The notes: generated by a model not told the origin, from the sequence alone. Shown: positions 1 through 8,270, counted from the first letter of the stretch. The stretch is 64,000 nucleotides of DNA from Solimonas sp. K1W22B-7 (GCF_003428335.1 NZ_CP031704.1:930001-994000), one strand, 5' to 3'. Numbers and translations: made by a program.

Positions 1-142
1 TTCATGCTGACGCCCAGCTTCTAATTGGATTGAACTCGCCGCAGCCTATCACGGCATTACGGCGGCCTATCGCCAGAATGGGTGACGGCAAGTGCTTAAT
101 TCTCATGATTAAGTTCCTCCAACCGCCAGATTGGGCCGCACA
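1..142. other. Left-edge non-coding stretch
   Basis: I see no gene, RNA or clear site here. The stretch is less GC-rich than the rest of the window, and it leads directly into the truncated integrase. It may be the eroded flank of a former mobile element, but nothing in the sequence proves this. Confidence 0.4.
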
Positions 143-373
143 ATGAATATTGCAGTGCGCCAGCCGCCAAAACTACTGGATCAGGTGCGCAACAAGCTGC
201 GCGCGGCGCACTACAGTATCCGCACGGAGCAAAGCTGCATCGATTGGGTGCGACGTTACATTCTCTTTCATGGCAAGCGCCATCCGAAGGAAATGGGAGC
301 GACCGAAGATGATGAGCATCGAAGAATCCTCGCTTGGAACTTGGCGCCTAACGCCAATTCGGATTCATCTTGA
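143..373 (+). pseudogene. Integron-type tyrosine recombinase, N-terminal remnant
   Basis: The 76-codon frame matches the N-terminal SAM-like DNA-binding domain of integron integrases. Residues about 7-50 carry the recognisable core (PPKLLDQVRNKLR, HYSIRTEQ, FILFHGKRHP-like with EMGAT). After EMGAT the reading leaves the family and stops within about 25 codons. The whole catalytic domain with its R-H-R-Y residues is absent, where a complete integrase is about 320-340 residues. I chose ATG 143 over TTG 131 because family similarity begins after it. The base composition is lower in GC than the neighbours, which fits a decayed mobile gene. No attI or attC site was found beside it. Confidence 0.75.
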
Positions 374-406
374 TACCTGAACCCGAAATCCAATTCAGGG
401 CAGCAG

Positions 407-425
407 GGCGGATCGTTGATCCGCC
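407..425. other. Perfect hairpin, 8-bp stem
   Basis: GGCGGATC and GATCCGCC form a perfect 8-bp stem around a 3-base loop. No T-run follows, so it is not a classical terminator. A second hairpin with a nearly identical stem lies 10 bases further on. Confidence 0.6.
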
Positions 426-435
426 TCTCGCGACG

Positions 436-454
436 GGCGGGTCAAGGACCCGCC
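436..454. other. Second perfect hairpin, 8-bp stem
   Basis: GGCGGGTC and GACCCGCC pair perfectly around AAG. It differs from the hairpin at 407-425 by one base in each arm, and the two differences compensate each other, so pairing is kept. It sits just past the stop codon of the minus-strand lipoprotein gene and may end its transcript, although no T-run is present. Confidence 0.6.
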
Positions 455-458
455 GGTC

Positions 459-986
459 CTATGGCCTTCCAAAATAGTGGACCAGTTCCTTGCGTGCTTC
501 CTCCTTGTCCAGGAATTCCTGTATCAGGATTTGCGTGTTTCCGTAGGCCGATGTCGGGCTGCCTAGCTGGCGCCAGTCGGCAACCGCCTTGGCCATGATC
601 GGATTCTTCCCGTCATATTCGTACCAGTTCCGGTGCGTGGCATGCTGAAGGGCGTAGAGCGCGATCTCGCCTTCGATTCCGGCATCGAAGGGATCAACAT
701 GTATCCCGGCCGGTTTGCGCGAGCTGAGCTTGCCCACCAGGAATGGAATCAGCTCTGCTTGCTCGCGCTTGAGCAGGGTGTCCCAGCAAGGGCTGATCCC
801 CCAGCCTTCCCTGCCGCCGGACGGAGTCCAGTCCTGATGACCCATCATGCAGCCATTGGATGCCAGCACCGCTTGCCACTGGGCCTCGACACCGTTGAAG
901 CGTTCGGTACAGCACGCCGCTAGCAGGATCAGCGTCAGGGCCGACGCACATGCCTTCGTGAGACTCAGGGTCAATCCTGTTTTCAT
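459..986 (-). CDS. Putative lipoprotein of unknown function
   Basis: This encodes a 175-residue protein with a lipoprotein signal peptide: basic start MKTG, a hydrophobic stretch to about residue 22, and a lipobox ending LAAC followed by a second Cys. Three further cysteines (in NGCMMG, SPCW and the double Cys after the signal) suggest a disulfide in the periplasm. I do not recognise the mature domain. I chose the start at 986 because it puts the signal peptide at the N-terminus; a longer reading to 1055 would add about 23 unlikely residues. It stands alone between the integrase remnant and the DJ-1/PfpI gene. Confidence 0.6.
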   Translation of the reverse strand: MKTGLTLSLTKACASALTLILLAACCTERFNGVEAQWQAVLASNGCMMGHQDWTPSGGREGWGISPCWDTLLKREQAELIPFLVGKLSSRKPAGIHVDPFDAGIEGEIALYALQHATHRNWYEYDGKNPIMAKAVADWRQLGSPTSAYGNTQILIQEFLDKEEARKELVHYFGRP

Positions 987-1100
987 CCTGATATCTGACT
1001 GCCATGACGGCGAATCTTCCCTGCGATGGTGCCTCTCCATGAAGGGAAATGCCACGTGACTGAAGTGTCAGGTGCAGGGGAGGAAAGGGGCAAGCTCGCC

Positions 1101-1859
1101 TCAACCCCGGCCGGGCTTCCCCAACATCTCCACAAACGCCGCCGCAAACCGATGGCAGTCTCCCGGCCAGCGTGCCGAGAGATACTTCCCGTCGCGCACG
1201 ATGAAGCCGGGGCGGTGGTTGGTTTCGGTGTCGCGCAGCGGGAACAGCGGGCCGGCGTCGAAGTCGCCAGGCTTCGCCAATGCAGCTTTCACTTCGGCCT
1301 GCACGGTCTGCGGATAGGTGCGGTAGTAGCGGCCCAGCCAGGCGGCGGTCATGGCCCAGGCGCCGAGTTCCAGCGTCGCCGGCAGGGCGGTGGTGCGGCG
1401 GCCGTGCAGGACGGAGCGGCCGGTCGCGGGGTCGATGCTGCGGGCCGGCAGGAGCACGCCGTGGCAGACGGCGGCCACGGGCTTGTCCTGGGTGAAGAAG
1501 TGGCTGCAGATCGCCTGCGCGTCGGCGGACTCCAGCATCGTGCGCATGCCGGCGGCATGGCCGCCGGGGATCAGCAGGGCCTGGTAGTCGGCGGGGTTCA
1601 GCTTGGCGTATGCGAGCGGTGCGGCGAAGGCTGGCGAGGCGGCCATCCGGCGGTACTGCTCCAGGTCGGGCCGGCGTGTCATGAAGACGCTGTCGAGCCA
1701 GCCGAAGCCGGTGTCGGTCAGGCGCAGGTCGGCGTGCGCGGGGCGGCCGTCGGGCGTCGTGAAGCTCACCTGGTGGCCAGCCTGGGTCAGCGCATGCCAG
1801 CTGGTGGCGGCTTCCGTCGGGTCGTAGTCGGCGGCGGGGAGCAGGCAGAGGACGTTCAT
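1101..1859 (-). CDS. DJ-1/PfpI (class I glutamine amidotransferase-like) family protein
   Basis: The 252-residue protein has the DJ-1/PfpI fold signature. PGG follows the central strand near residue 100, and the nucleophile elbow AVCHGV has Cys132-His133. The family includes chaperones, glyoxalases and hydrolases, so the substrate is not predictable. The length and the extra N-terminal loops (residues 20-75) resemble the Hsp31-like/HchA branch rather than short PfpI. The gene starts 84 bases from the divergent AraC gene. PfpI-like proteins often sit beside AraC regulators, which suggests control by that regulator. The start at 1859 (MNVLCLL) fits the first beta strand of the fold. Confidence 0.75.
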   Translation of the reverse strand: MNVLCLLPAADYDPTEAATSWHALTQAGHQVSFTTPDGRPAHADLRLTDTGFGWLDSVFMTRRPDLEQYRRMAASPAFAAPLAYAKLNPADYQALLIPGGHAAGMRTMLESADAQAICSHFFTQDKPVAAVCHGVLLPARSIDPATGRSVLHGRRTTALPATLELGAWAMTAAWLGRYYRTYPQTVQAEVKAALAKPGDFDAGPLFPLRDTETNHRPGFIVRDGKYLSARWPGDCHRFAAAFVEMLGKPGRG

Positions 1860-1943
1860 GGCGGGCATCCGGAAAAGGTGGCGCATGATCGCCGCTGGCA
1901 GCCGGCGCCGCATTGACAGGCCGGGGCCGATTCTTGACATTTC

Positions 1944-2948
1944 ATGCCAATGATCGATCCCCGCACCGTTTCGGCCTCCTATGTCCGCTCCCTGCTGGAG
2001 ACCATCGAGCAGCAGGGGGTGACGCGCGCCGAGGCACTGCGCGGCCTGCCGCTGGACGAGACGCAGCTGGCGCAGGCCAATGGCCGCGTGGCCCTGGGGG
2101 TGATGGGCCTGCTGTGGCAGCGCGGGCTGCAGCTGACCGGCGATGCCGGCCTGGGCCTGAAGCTGGGCACGCAGGCGCGGCCGGCCACGTTCAACGTGCT
2201 GGGCCATGCGCTGATGAACTGCGCGACCCTGGGGCAGGCACTGGAGCTGATGCTGCGCTACCAGCGTCTGGTCAGCGAGGCCGGCACGCTGTCGGCGCGG
2301 CGCTCGGCGGATGCCGTGGCGCTGGAGTACCGCGCCCACCCGGGCCTGGCGCTGTTGCCGCAGCAGGTCGAGGGCATCGTCGCCGGCATCCTCGGCCAGT
2401 CGCGCTGGCTCGCGGGCCGCCCGGTGCTGCCGCGGGCGATGGCCTTTGCGCATGCGCCACAGGCCGACCCCGCCGCCTATCGCGCCGCGCTGGGCGTGCT
2501 GCCGGATTTCGGGGCGCCGCTGACCCTGCTGGAACTGGCCGCCGCCGATCTGGAGGCGCCGCTGCCGCAGTCCGATGCGGCCATGTGCGCGCTGCACTGC
2601 CGTCTCGCCGACGGCTTGCTGGAGGCGCTGCCGCCGATCGGCTTTGTCTCCGGCTTCGCGCGGCAATGGCTGGCCAGCGCCGCGCCCGGCGCCATGCGCA
2701 TCGACGATCTTGCCGCCGCGCTGGCCACCAGTGTGCGCACGCTGCAGCGCCAGCTGGCGAAGGAGCAGGTGCACTGGACCACTCTGGTGGACGGTGCGCG
2801 CCGTGATGCCGCGCTGCGGCTGCTGCAGTCGGGCACGACCCTGGAAGCGGCAGCGCAGGCGCTGGGCTACCACGATGCCAGCAGCCTGAGCCGCGCGGTG
2901 CGGCGCTGGAGCGGGCAAGCGCCGGGCCGCTTGCGGCGCAGCACGTGA
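1944..2948 (+). CDS. AraC-family transcriptional regulator with arabinose-binding-like N-domain
   Basis: This 334-residue regulator has two parts. Residues about 20-205 match the long N-terminal domain found in OruR/ArgR-like AraC proteins (GHALMNCATLGQALELMLRYQRL is its hallmark region). Residues about 250-330 form the double helix-turn-helix, with MRIDDLAAALATSVRTLQRQL and ALGYHDASSLSRAVRRWSG. It probably senses a small ligand and activates nearby genes. The downstream acetyltransferase starts on a GTG inside this gene's stop codon, so the two are co-transcribed and translationally coupled. A second ATG two codons in (1950) is an equally possible start. Confidence 0.85.
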   Translation: MPMIDPRTVSASYVRSLLETIEQQGVTRAEALRGLPLDETQLAQANGRVALGVMGLLWQRGLQLTGDAGLGLKLGTQARPATFNVLGHALMNCATLGQALELMLRYQRLVSEAGTLSARRSADAVALEYRAHPGLALLPQQVEGIVAGILGQSRWLAGRPVLPRAMAFAHAPQADPAAYRAALGVLPDFGAPLTLLELAAADLEAPLPQSDAAMCALHCRLADGLLEALPPIGFVSGFARQWLASAAPGAMRIDDLAAALATSVRTLQRQLAKEQVHWTTLVDGARRDAALRLLQSGTTLEAAAQALGYHDASSLSRAVRRWSGQAPGRLRRST

Positions 2949-3451
2949 ACTTCACTTTCCGTCCGCTGGCCGCCCCGGACCTGCCGCTGCTCTGCCAGTG
3001 GCTGGGCCGCGAGCATGTCGCGCGCTGGTGGGGCGGGGCCCTGACGCTGGCCGAGGTGGAAGCGGATTTCCTGCCGATGATCGAACCCGCCTCGACCACG
3101 CGCGGCTACATCGCCGTGCTCGATGGCGAGCCGGTCGGCTTCATCCAGTCCTATGCGGTGATGGGCTCGGGCGATGGCTGGTGGGAGGGGGAGACCGATC
3201 CCGGTGCGCGCGGCATCGACCAGTTCCTCTGCGATGTGGCGCGGCTGGGGCAGGGCCTGGGCAGCGCGATGATCCGCAGCTTCGTCTCCGGCCTGTTCCG
3301 CGACCCGTCGGTGAGCAAGGTGCAGACCGATCCTGCACCCGACAACCTGCGCGCGATCCGTGCCTACCGGCGCGCCGGCTTTGTCGACGACGCGGTCGTG
3401 CAGACACCGGACGGGCCGGCGTTGCTGATGCATTGCGCGCGTCCGCCTTGA
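2945..3451 (+). CDS. aac(6'): AAC(6')-Ib-like aminoglycoside N-acetyltransferase (GNAT family)
   Basis: The 168-residue GNAT protein closely follows the aminoglycoside 6'-N-acetyltransferase Ib family over its whole length. The block GDGWWEGETDPGARGID (residues 76-92), the acetyl-CoA loop region LGQGLGSAMIR (101-111), QTDPAPDNLRAIRAYRRAGF and TPDGPALLM are the family's landmarks. Trp79/Trp80 and Asp156 keep the standard residues rather than the quinolone-modifying Ib-cr changes, judged from memory of that variant. The GTG start overlaps the TGA of the upstream AraC gene. Base composition matches the chromosome and no cassette recombination site flanks it, so it looks resident rather than freshly acquired. 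Substrate specificity is inferred from family only. Confidence 0.8.
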   Translation: MNFTFRPLAAPDLPLLCQWLGREHVARWWGGALTLAEVEADFLPMIEPASTTRGYIAVLDGEPVGFIQSYAVMGSGDGWWEGETDPGARGIDQFLCDVARLGQGLGSAMIRSFVSGLFRDPSVSKVQTDPAPDNLRAIRAYRRAGFVDDAVVQTPDGPALLMHCARPP

Positions 3452-3581
3452 ATTCCGGGTTCACGCAGGCCGGCTGCGCTTCAGGGCGGGCTTTCCTTAC
3501 CTGTTGGCGTGCGGGGATGGCATAAGCTTGGAGCGCCGGGGACTCGCCCGAGTCCCGGCCCGGCTTCAATGGGGGACTTCA

Positions 3582-3890
3582 ATGCTGGAACTCAGGCCCG
3601 TCTGCGAACACTGCGCCCGTCCCTTGCCACCCGATTCCACCGAGGCACGGATCTGCAGCTTCGAGTGCACCTTCTGCGCCGACTGTGTCGACAGCCTGCT
3701 GGGCAATGTCTGCCCCAACTGCGGCGGCGGCTTCGTGCCACGGCCGGTGCGGCCGGTGCGCAACTGGAAGGGCGACAACTACCTGGGCAAGTACCCGGCG
3801 GGCGACCAGCCGAAGCATCGGCCGGTGGATGCGCAGGCGCATGCGCGCTTCGCCGCCGAGATCGGCGAGTTTCCGCCGCAGCGGCGCTGA
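3582..3890 (+). CDS. DUF1272-type zinc-binding protein
   Basis: The product is a 102-residue protein rich in paired cysteines: CEHC near residue 8, CSFECTFCADC in the middle, and CPNCGG near residue 47. This is the pattern of the short DUF1272 family, thought to bind zinc in a treble-clef-like fold; no biochemical role is known to me. The start at 3582 was chosen because MLELRPVCEHC is the usual family N-terminus. It is followed after 12 bases by the SRPBCC-fold gene, so the two are probably one transcript. Confidence 0.75.
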   Translation: MLELRPVCEHCARPLPPDSTEARICSFECTFCADCVDSLLGNVCPNCGGGFVPRPVRPVRNWKGDNYLGKYPAGDQPKHRPVDAQAHARFAAEIGEFPPQRR

Positions 3891-3902
3891 GGAGAGAGCC
3901 CC

Positions 3903-4373
3903 ATGCCTTCGTTTTCCGCCATCGTCGAAACCCGCATCGCCGCGCCGCGCGCCGCGGTGTTCGAGGCCATCGTGCCGATCGATCTGCCCAGCATCTTCAC
4001 CGGCTACGGTCCTTTGCCGGCGGTGACCGGCACGCGTGAGCAGAGCGGCGCCTGGGACGGCGCCGGCCAGACCCGGGTGGTGATGCTGTCGGACGGCAGC
4101 GAGGCCGGGGAGCGGATGGACCGGTACCGGCATCCCGAGTACTTCGCCTACACCGTCAGTGGGTTCACGGGCGTCTTGCGCTGGCTGGTGCACAGCGCCA
4201 ATGGCGAGTGGTGGTTCGAGCCGGAGGGCGAGGGCACCCGCGTGCGCTGGCGCTATGCCTTCAATGCGCGATCCTGGGTGGTGGCGCTGCCGGTGTGGTT
4301 CATCACGCGGATGCTGTGGCGTGGGTACATGGGGAAGGCGCTGCGGCTGAGCCGTGAGGGGATCGAGGCTTAG
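3903..4373 (+). CDS. SRPBCC-fold (START/polyketide cyclase-like) protein
   Basis: This 156-residue protein begins with the typical SRPBCC opening: a beta strand, then RIAAPRAAVFEAIVPID. It carries later strand patterns with EWWFEPEGEGTRVRWRY and a long C-terminal helix, WVVALPVWFITRMLWRGYM. The fold makes a deep hydrophobic pocket for lipids or aromatic ligands. Members range from enzymes to ligand carriers, so function stays open. A purine-rich ribosome site, GAGGAGAG, sits just before the ATG. It follows the DUF1272 gene closely. Confidence 0.7.
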   Translation: MPSFSAIVETRIAAPRAAVFEAIVPIDLPSIFTGYGPLPAVTGTREQSGAWDGAGQTRVVMLSDGSEAGERMDRYRHPEYFAYTVSGFTGVLRWLVHSANGEWWFEPEGEGTRVRWRYAFNARSWVVALPVWFITRMLWRGYMGKALRLSREGIEA

Positions 4374-4549
4374 CAGGTCGCGTGGTTTTGCGTTGGCGAA
4401 GCCGGGCGACCTCGACTAGCCAGGCTCAACGAGGAAGCCCAGAAACCGTGTCGAGCGGCCCGAGGTTGCTTCGAGGAGCGGAGCCGTACTGAAGTACGGC
4501 GAGCACCGGAGATGCAAGATCGGGTCGCGCAGCAGGTTTATGGGTTTCC
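4374..4549. other. Intergenic gap with a palindrome
   Basis: This gap lies between two converging genes. Its clearest element is the perfect inverted repeat at 4483-4500, whose 8-bp arms (GCCGTACT and AGTACGGC) flank two bases. Purine-rich text around it (GAGGAGCGGA, GCACCGGAGA) gives it the look of a dispersed intergenic repeat, but I see no second copy in this window. It may serve as a shared terminator. Confidence 0.45.
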
Positions 4550-5533
4550 TCAGCACATCTTCTGCGCGCGGAACCACTTCAGGGCGCGCTCGATCATCTC
4601 GTCCAGGCCCACCGACGGCGTGTAGCCGATCAGCTTGCCGCTGGAATCGTCGAGGTGCTGGCCGGCGGACATTACGGCGATGGCGGTTTCGGAGATCGTC
4701 GGCAGCTTTCCGCCGAAGGCGCGGTAGCGCCAGTTCTGGAGCTTGCCGATGCTGCTGGCCACCAGCAGCGGTGCGGGCCGTGGCGCGGGCATGCCGCTGA
4801 CGCGCGCAATGGTCGCGGTCAACTGGTCCATGTCGGTGTTCTGGCCGGTGAGCAGGTAGCGCTTGCCGGGCAGGCCGCGTTCCAGCGCCAGCACCAGGCC
4901 GCGGCCGGCGTCGCCGGCGTAGACCACGTTGCGCCGGCCTTGCACGTAGCGCGGCAGCTTGCCGCTGGCGATGCCGGTGACGAACTGGCCGGTGGACGGG
5001 CCCCAGTCGTACTCGCCGAAGGTCATGGAGGGAATGCCGATGCTCACCGGCAGACCCTCGGCGGCCTTCTGCAGGGACATCTCGTCCATCGCCCACTTCA
5101 CCTGCACGTAGCCGTTGGAGGTCAGCGGCGGGCTCTGGTAGCGGCCGCTGCCGTCGGCCGGCAGGCCGTCGCGCCGCTTCGGCAGGGCGATGGCGCCGCC
5201 GACGTAGAGGATGCGGCCCACTTTCGCGGCCTCGGCGGCGGCGAAGAAGTTTTCCATCTGGCGGCGCGCGTCGGCGACGTCGTCCTGCCAGCGGCGCGGC
5301 AGGGTGGGGTAGTAGGCGGCGGCATTGATCACGCCGTCCACGCCCTGCAGCGCGCGGGTCAGGGAATCGCGGTCGTCCAGGTCGGCCTGCACGGCCTCGT
5401 AGCGCAGGTCCTGCAGCTTGGCCAGCGCGGCTTCGCGGCGGTAGGTGATGCGCAGCTCGTGGCCGGCGGCCAGGGCCGCCGCCGCCGCGTGGTGGCCGAG
5501 CATGCCGCTGGCACCGATGATCGCGATGCGCAT
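4550..5533 (-). CDS. NAD(P)-dependent epimerase/dehydratase, extended SDR family
   Basis: A 327-residue extended short-chain dehydrogenase. The Rossmann nucleotide motif GASGMLG lies at residues 7-13, DLDDRDSL marks the adenine-side strand, and the catalytic pair appears as YVQVK. The size and the VINAAAYYP segment resemble the dihydroflavonol-reductase/NDP-sugar-epimerase-like group, whose substrates cannot be read from sequence. Its ATG shares one base with the stop codon of the upstream membrane-protein gene, so the two are one transcription unit. Confidence 0.8.
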   Translation of the reverse strand: MRIAIIGASGMLGHHAAAAALAAGHELRITYRREAALAKLQDLRYEAVQADLDDRDSLTRALQGVDGVINAAAYYPTLPRRWQDDVADARRQMENFFAAAEAAKVGRILYVGGAIALPKRRDGLPADGSGRYQSPPLTSNGYVQVKWAMDEMSLQKAAEGLPVSIGIPSMTFGEYDWGPSTGQFVTGIASGKLPRYVQGRRNVVYAGDAGRGLVLALERGLPGKRYLLTGQNTDMDQLTATIARVSGMPAPRPAPLLVASSIGKLQNWRYRAFGGKLPTISETAIAVMSAGQHLDDSSGKLIGYTPSVGLDEMIERALKWFRAQKMC

Positions 5534-5898
5534 TATTTCGCCAGTCCCAGGGAGAGGTAGAGCACGGCCATGTAGATCGCAAAGCCGATCACGAAGACGA
5601 AGAACTTCAGCAGCGACAGCAGGCTGCGCTTCCAGCCCTTGTACATGAACAGGTACACCGGAATGGCGAACAGCGGGAACAGCAGGATCGCGGCACCGAG
5701 CACGGGTGAGCGGGGGTGCCCCTCATGCCCGGCGTCCAGCCACCACCACAGCCAGATGAAGGGAAACAGGAGGAAGGTTGCCGTCCAGTACCAGGCGGCG
5801 GGGTATTCGACCGCCAATGGCGAGGTGCCGGCGTAGACGATCAATGCCAGTACGAGCCAGACGCCCCACATGGCGGCAACGCGCTTGGTGAATATCAT
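5533..5898 (-). CDS. Small integral membrane protein, unknown function
   Basis: This 121-residue protein has about four predicted membrane helices: residues 10-25, 36-52, 66-84 and 93-115, with a WLWWWLD aromatic patch after the second. No conserved domain is recognised. It lies upstream of and touching the epimerase gene, so it may be functionally linked to it, for example at the inner membrane, but nothing shows what it does. Confidence 0.6.
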   Translation of the reverse strand: MIFTKRVAAMWGVWLVLALIVYAGTSPLAVEYPAAWYWTATFLLFPFIWLWWWLDAGHEGHPRSPVLGAAILLFPLFAIPVYLFMYKGWKRSLLSLLKFFVFVIGFAIYMAVLYLSLGLAK

Positions 5899-6020
5899 CC
5901 GTCACGGTTCCATCGCTGCGATGGCGCACAGGGTACATGCAGCGCGGGTTCTCCGGCCATCTGGCTCCGCGAGCGCGATTCGCATAGCCTTTGCGCACCC
6001 ATGACCCCCGCAGGAATCCC

Positions 6021-6770
6021 ATGATCGTTTTCATCACCGGCGCCAGCGCCGGCTTCGGCGCCGCCATCGCCCGCTGTTTCGCCAGCGCCGGGCATCGCCT
6101 GGTCCTGGCCGCAAGGCGCATGGACCGCCTGCAGGAGTTGGCGGCGACCCTGCCGGTGCCGACGCACCTGGTGCAGCTGGACGTGCGCGATGGCGATGCG
6201 GTCAAGGCCGCGGTGGCGGCGCTGCCCGCGGAGTTCGCCGCGGTGGACCTGCTGGTCAACAACGCCGGCCTGGCCCTGGGCCTGGAGCCGGCGCACCGCG
6301 CCAGCCTGGACGACTGGGAGCGCATGGTGGACACCAACATCAAGGGCCTGATGTACGTCACCCGCGCGCTGCTGCCCGGCATGGTCGAGCGTGGCCGCGG
6401 CCACGTCGTCAACCTGGGCTCCATCGCCGGTGAATGGCCCTACCCGGGTGGCAACGTCTACGGCGGCACCAAGGCCTTCGTGCGGCAGTTTTCGCTGAAC
6501 CTGCGGGCCGACCTCGCCGCGACCGGCGTGCGGGTCAGCGACATCGAGCCGGGCCTGAGCGCCGGCACGGAGTTCTCCAACGTGCGCTTCCACGGTGACG
6601 ACGAGCGCGCCGCCAAGGTCTATGCCGGCACCACGCCGCTGACGGCCGAGGACATCGCCGAGACCGTGTTCTGGGTGGCGACGCTGCCGCCGCACGTCAA
6701 CGTCAACACGCTGTCGCTGACGCCGGTGTGCCAGAGCTTCGGTCCGGTGGCGATCCACCGCGCCGGATGA
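6021..6770 (+). CDS. ydfG: NADP-dependent 3-hydroxy acid dehydrogenase, YdfG-like SDR
   Basis: This classical short-chain dehydrogenase has 249 residues. It has the TGASAGFG cofactor motif at 6-13, NNAG near 80, catalytic Ser134, Tyr147 and Lys151 (YGGTK), and the YdfG-type block IEPGLSAGTEFSNVRF. YdfG enzymes oxidise L-allo-threonine/serine and reduce malonic semialdehyde with NADP(H). The ATG at 6021 follows an AGGAA ribosome site. An upstream in-frame start would remove that spacing. The next gene begins four bases after the stop, so the pair is likely co-transcribed. Confidence 0.85.
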   Translation: MIVFITGASAGFGAAIARCFASAGHRLVLAARRMDRLQELAATLPVPTHLVQLDVRDGDAVKAAVAALPAEFAAVDLLVNNAGLALGLEPAHRASLDDWERMVDTNIKGLMYVTRALLPGMVERGRGHVVNLGSIAGEWPYPGGNVYGGTKAFVRQFSLNLRADLAATGVRVSDIEPGLSAGTEFSNVRFHGDDERAAKVYAGTTPLTAEDIAETVFWVATLPPHVNVNTLSLTPVCQSFGPVAIHRAG

Positions 6771-6774
6771 TCGC

Positions 6775-7356
6775 GTGAGCGACATCGTCGAAATCCCGAT
6801 CTTCCCGCTGGGGACGGTGCTGTTCCCCGGCGGGCGCCTGCCGCTGCGCATCTTCGAGCAGCGCTACGTCGACATGACCAAGGCCTGCATCCGCGACGGC
6901 AGCGTCTTCGGCGTGAGCCTGATCCGTGCCGGCTTCGAGGTCGGCAAGCCGGCGGTGCCCTGTGATCTGGGCTGCACCGCGCGCATCGCCGAGTGGGAGG
7001 TGCCCAGTCCGGGCCTGTTCACCCTGGGCACCACCGGCGAAACACGCTTCCGCATCCTCAACCGCTGGGCCGAGGCGGACGGCCTGCTGCGCGCGCGGGT
7101 GGAACTGATCGCGGTGCCGGCACCGCTGGCGCTGCCGGAACGCTTCCAGCTGCTGGGCCAGCTGCTGGGCAGCCTGATCGACGACATCGGCAGCGAGCAT
7201 TTCCCGGAGCCGCGCCTGGACGACGGCATCTGGGTCGGTTGCCGCCTCGCCGAGCTGCTGCCGGTGACGCCGGAGCGCAAGCAGCGCCTGCTGGAGATCG
7301 ACGATCCGCTGGCGCTGCTGACCGAGATCGAGAAGGAACTCAAGCAGGTGCATTGA
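6775..7356 (+). CDS. LON substrate-binding-domain protein
   Basis: The 193-residue product is a stand-alone LON N-terminal domain: the opening EIPIFPLGTVLFPGGRLPLRIFEQRYVD is its signature. It has no AAA+ ATPase and no protease domain. Such proteins are widespread in proteobacteria and are thought to bind protein substrates, but their role is unsettled. It starts with GTG four bases after the YdfG stop codon. Confidence 0.85.
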   Translation: MSDIVEIPIFPLGTVLFPGGRLPLRIFEQRYVDMTKACIRDGSVFGVSLIRAGFEVGKPAVPCDLGCTARIAEWEVPSPGLFTLGTTGETRFRILNRWAEADGLLRARVELIAVPAPLALPERFQLLGQLLGSLIDDIGSEHFPEPRLDDGIWVGCRLAELLPVTPERKQRLLEIDDPLALLTEIEKELKQVH

Positions 7357-7420
7357 AAACCGGCGGCGTGAATCGCCGTTTCACTTGCGGTGCATCGGCG
7401 GCGAGCCGGACAATGCGCCG

Positions 7421-8185
7421 ATGATTCGATTTGCGTCTCTAGGCTCGGGCTCCAAGGGCAACGCCACCCTCGTCGAATACCGCGGCACGCGGCTGATGGT
7501 GGACTGCGGCTTCGCGGTGAAGGACGCGGAGGCCCGCCTGCAGCGCCTTGGCATCGCGCCGGATTCGATCGACGCCATCCTGGTCACCCACGAACACAGC
7601 GACCACCTCGGCGGCGTCGCGCGCTACGCCCGCCGCCATGGCACGCCGGTGTGGATCACCCACGGCAGCCTTTCCGCCTGGAACGATCCCAAGGTGCCGC
7701 AGCTGCAGCGCTTCAGCCCGCACGACGGCTTCCGCATCGGCGAGATCGAGGTGCAGCCGTATCCCGTGCCGCACGACGCGCGCGAACCCTGCCAGTACGT
7801 CTTCGCCGCCGGCGGCCAGCGCCTGGGCATCCTGTCCGACGCCGGCCACGTCACGCCCTACATGCGCGCGATGCTGTCCGACTGCGACGCCCTGATGCTG
7901 GAATGCAACCACGATCCGCAGATGCTGGCCGACGGTCCCTACCCGGGCGCGCTCAAGCGCCGTGTCGGCGGCGGGCTGGGGCATTTGTCCAACCTGCAGA
8001 GTGCGGCCCTGCTGGCCGCGCTCGGCTGTGGCCGCCTGCAGCACCTGGTGCTGACGCACCTGTCCGAGACCAACAACACCCCGGAACTGGCGCGGGCGGC
8101 GGCGGTGGCGGCGTTGCAGCGGGACGAGGACTGGATCGTGTGCGCAGCGCAGGACGAGGGGCTGGGCTGGCGGGAGCTGGCCTGA
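7421..8185 (+). CDS. Metallo-beta-lactamase-fold hydrolase (YycJ/PhnP-like)
   Basis: The 254-residue protein opens with MIRFASLGSGSKGNATLVE, the usual start of the YycJ/WalJ group. It carries the di-metal motif HEHSDH at residues 57-62, a further His in VPHDA, Asp in SDAGH, and CNHD and THLSETNN near the C-terminus. Members are phosphodiesterases or 5'-nucleases with two zinc or manganese ions. Cytoplasmic location is expected because no signal peptide is present. The start at 7421 is set by family alignment. Confidence 0.85.
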   Translation: MIRFASLGSGSKGNATLVEYRGTRLMVDCGFAVKDAEARLQRLGIAPDSIDAILVTHEHSDHLGGVARYARRHGTPVWITHGSLSAWNDPKVPQLQRFSPHDGFRIGEIEVQPYPVPHDAREPCQYVFAAGGQRLGILSDAGHVTPYMRAMLSDCDALMLECNHDPQMLADGPYPGALKRRVGGGLGHLSNLQSAALLAALGCGRLQHLVLTHLSETNNTPELARAAAVAALQRDEDWIVCAAQDEGLGWRELA

Positions 8186-8192
8186 TCTCCCT

Positions 8193-8270
8193 GGTGGGAG
8201 CGGGCTTGCCCGCGATGAAGGTTCCGGCGGTTCACCAGGCCTGCGCATCGCGGGCAAGCCCGCTCCCACC
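8193..8270. repeat. REP/BIME-type inverted repeat
   Basis: Two 24-base arms (8193-8216 and 8247-8270) are perfect reverse complements, separated by 30 bases. Each arm contains GGGAGCGGGCTTGCCCGC, which is itself partly palindromic. The sequence resembles the REP elements common in Pseudomonas genomes. It lies between the hydrolase gene and purL, and the rest of this 280-base gap holds nothing else I recognise. Confidence 0.8.

Noticed and set aside
346-425. attC recombination site after the integrase stub
   Set aside because: GCCTAAC fits the left core, but no GTTRRRY right core with a paired spacer follows. GTTGATC at 416 fails the pattern.
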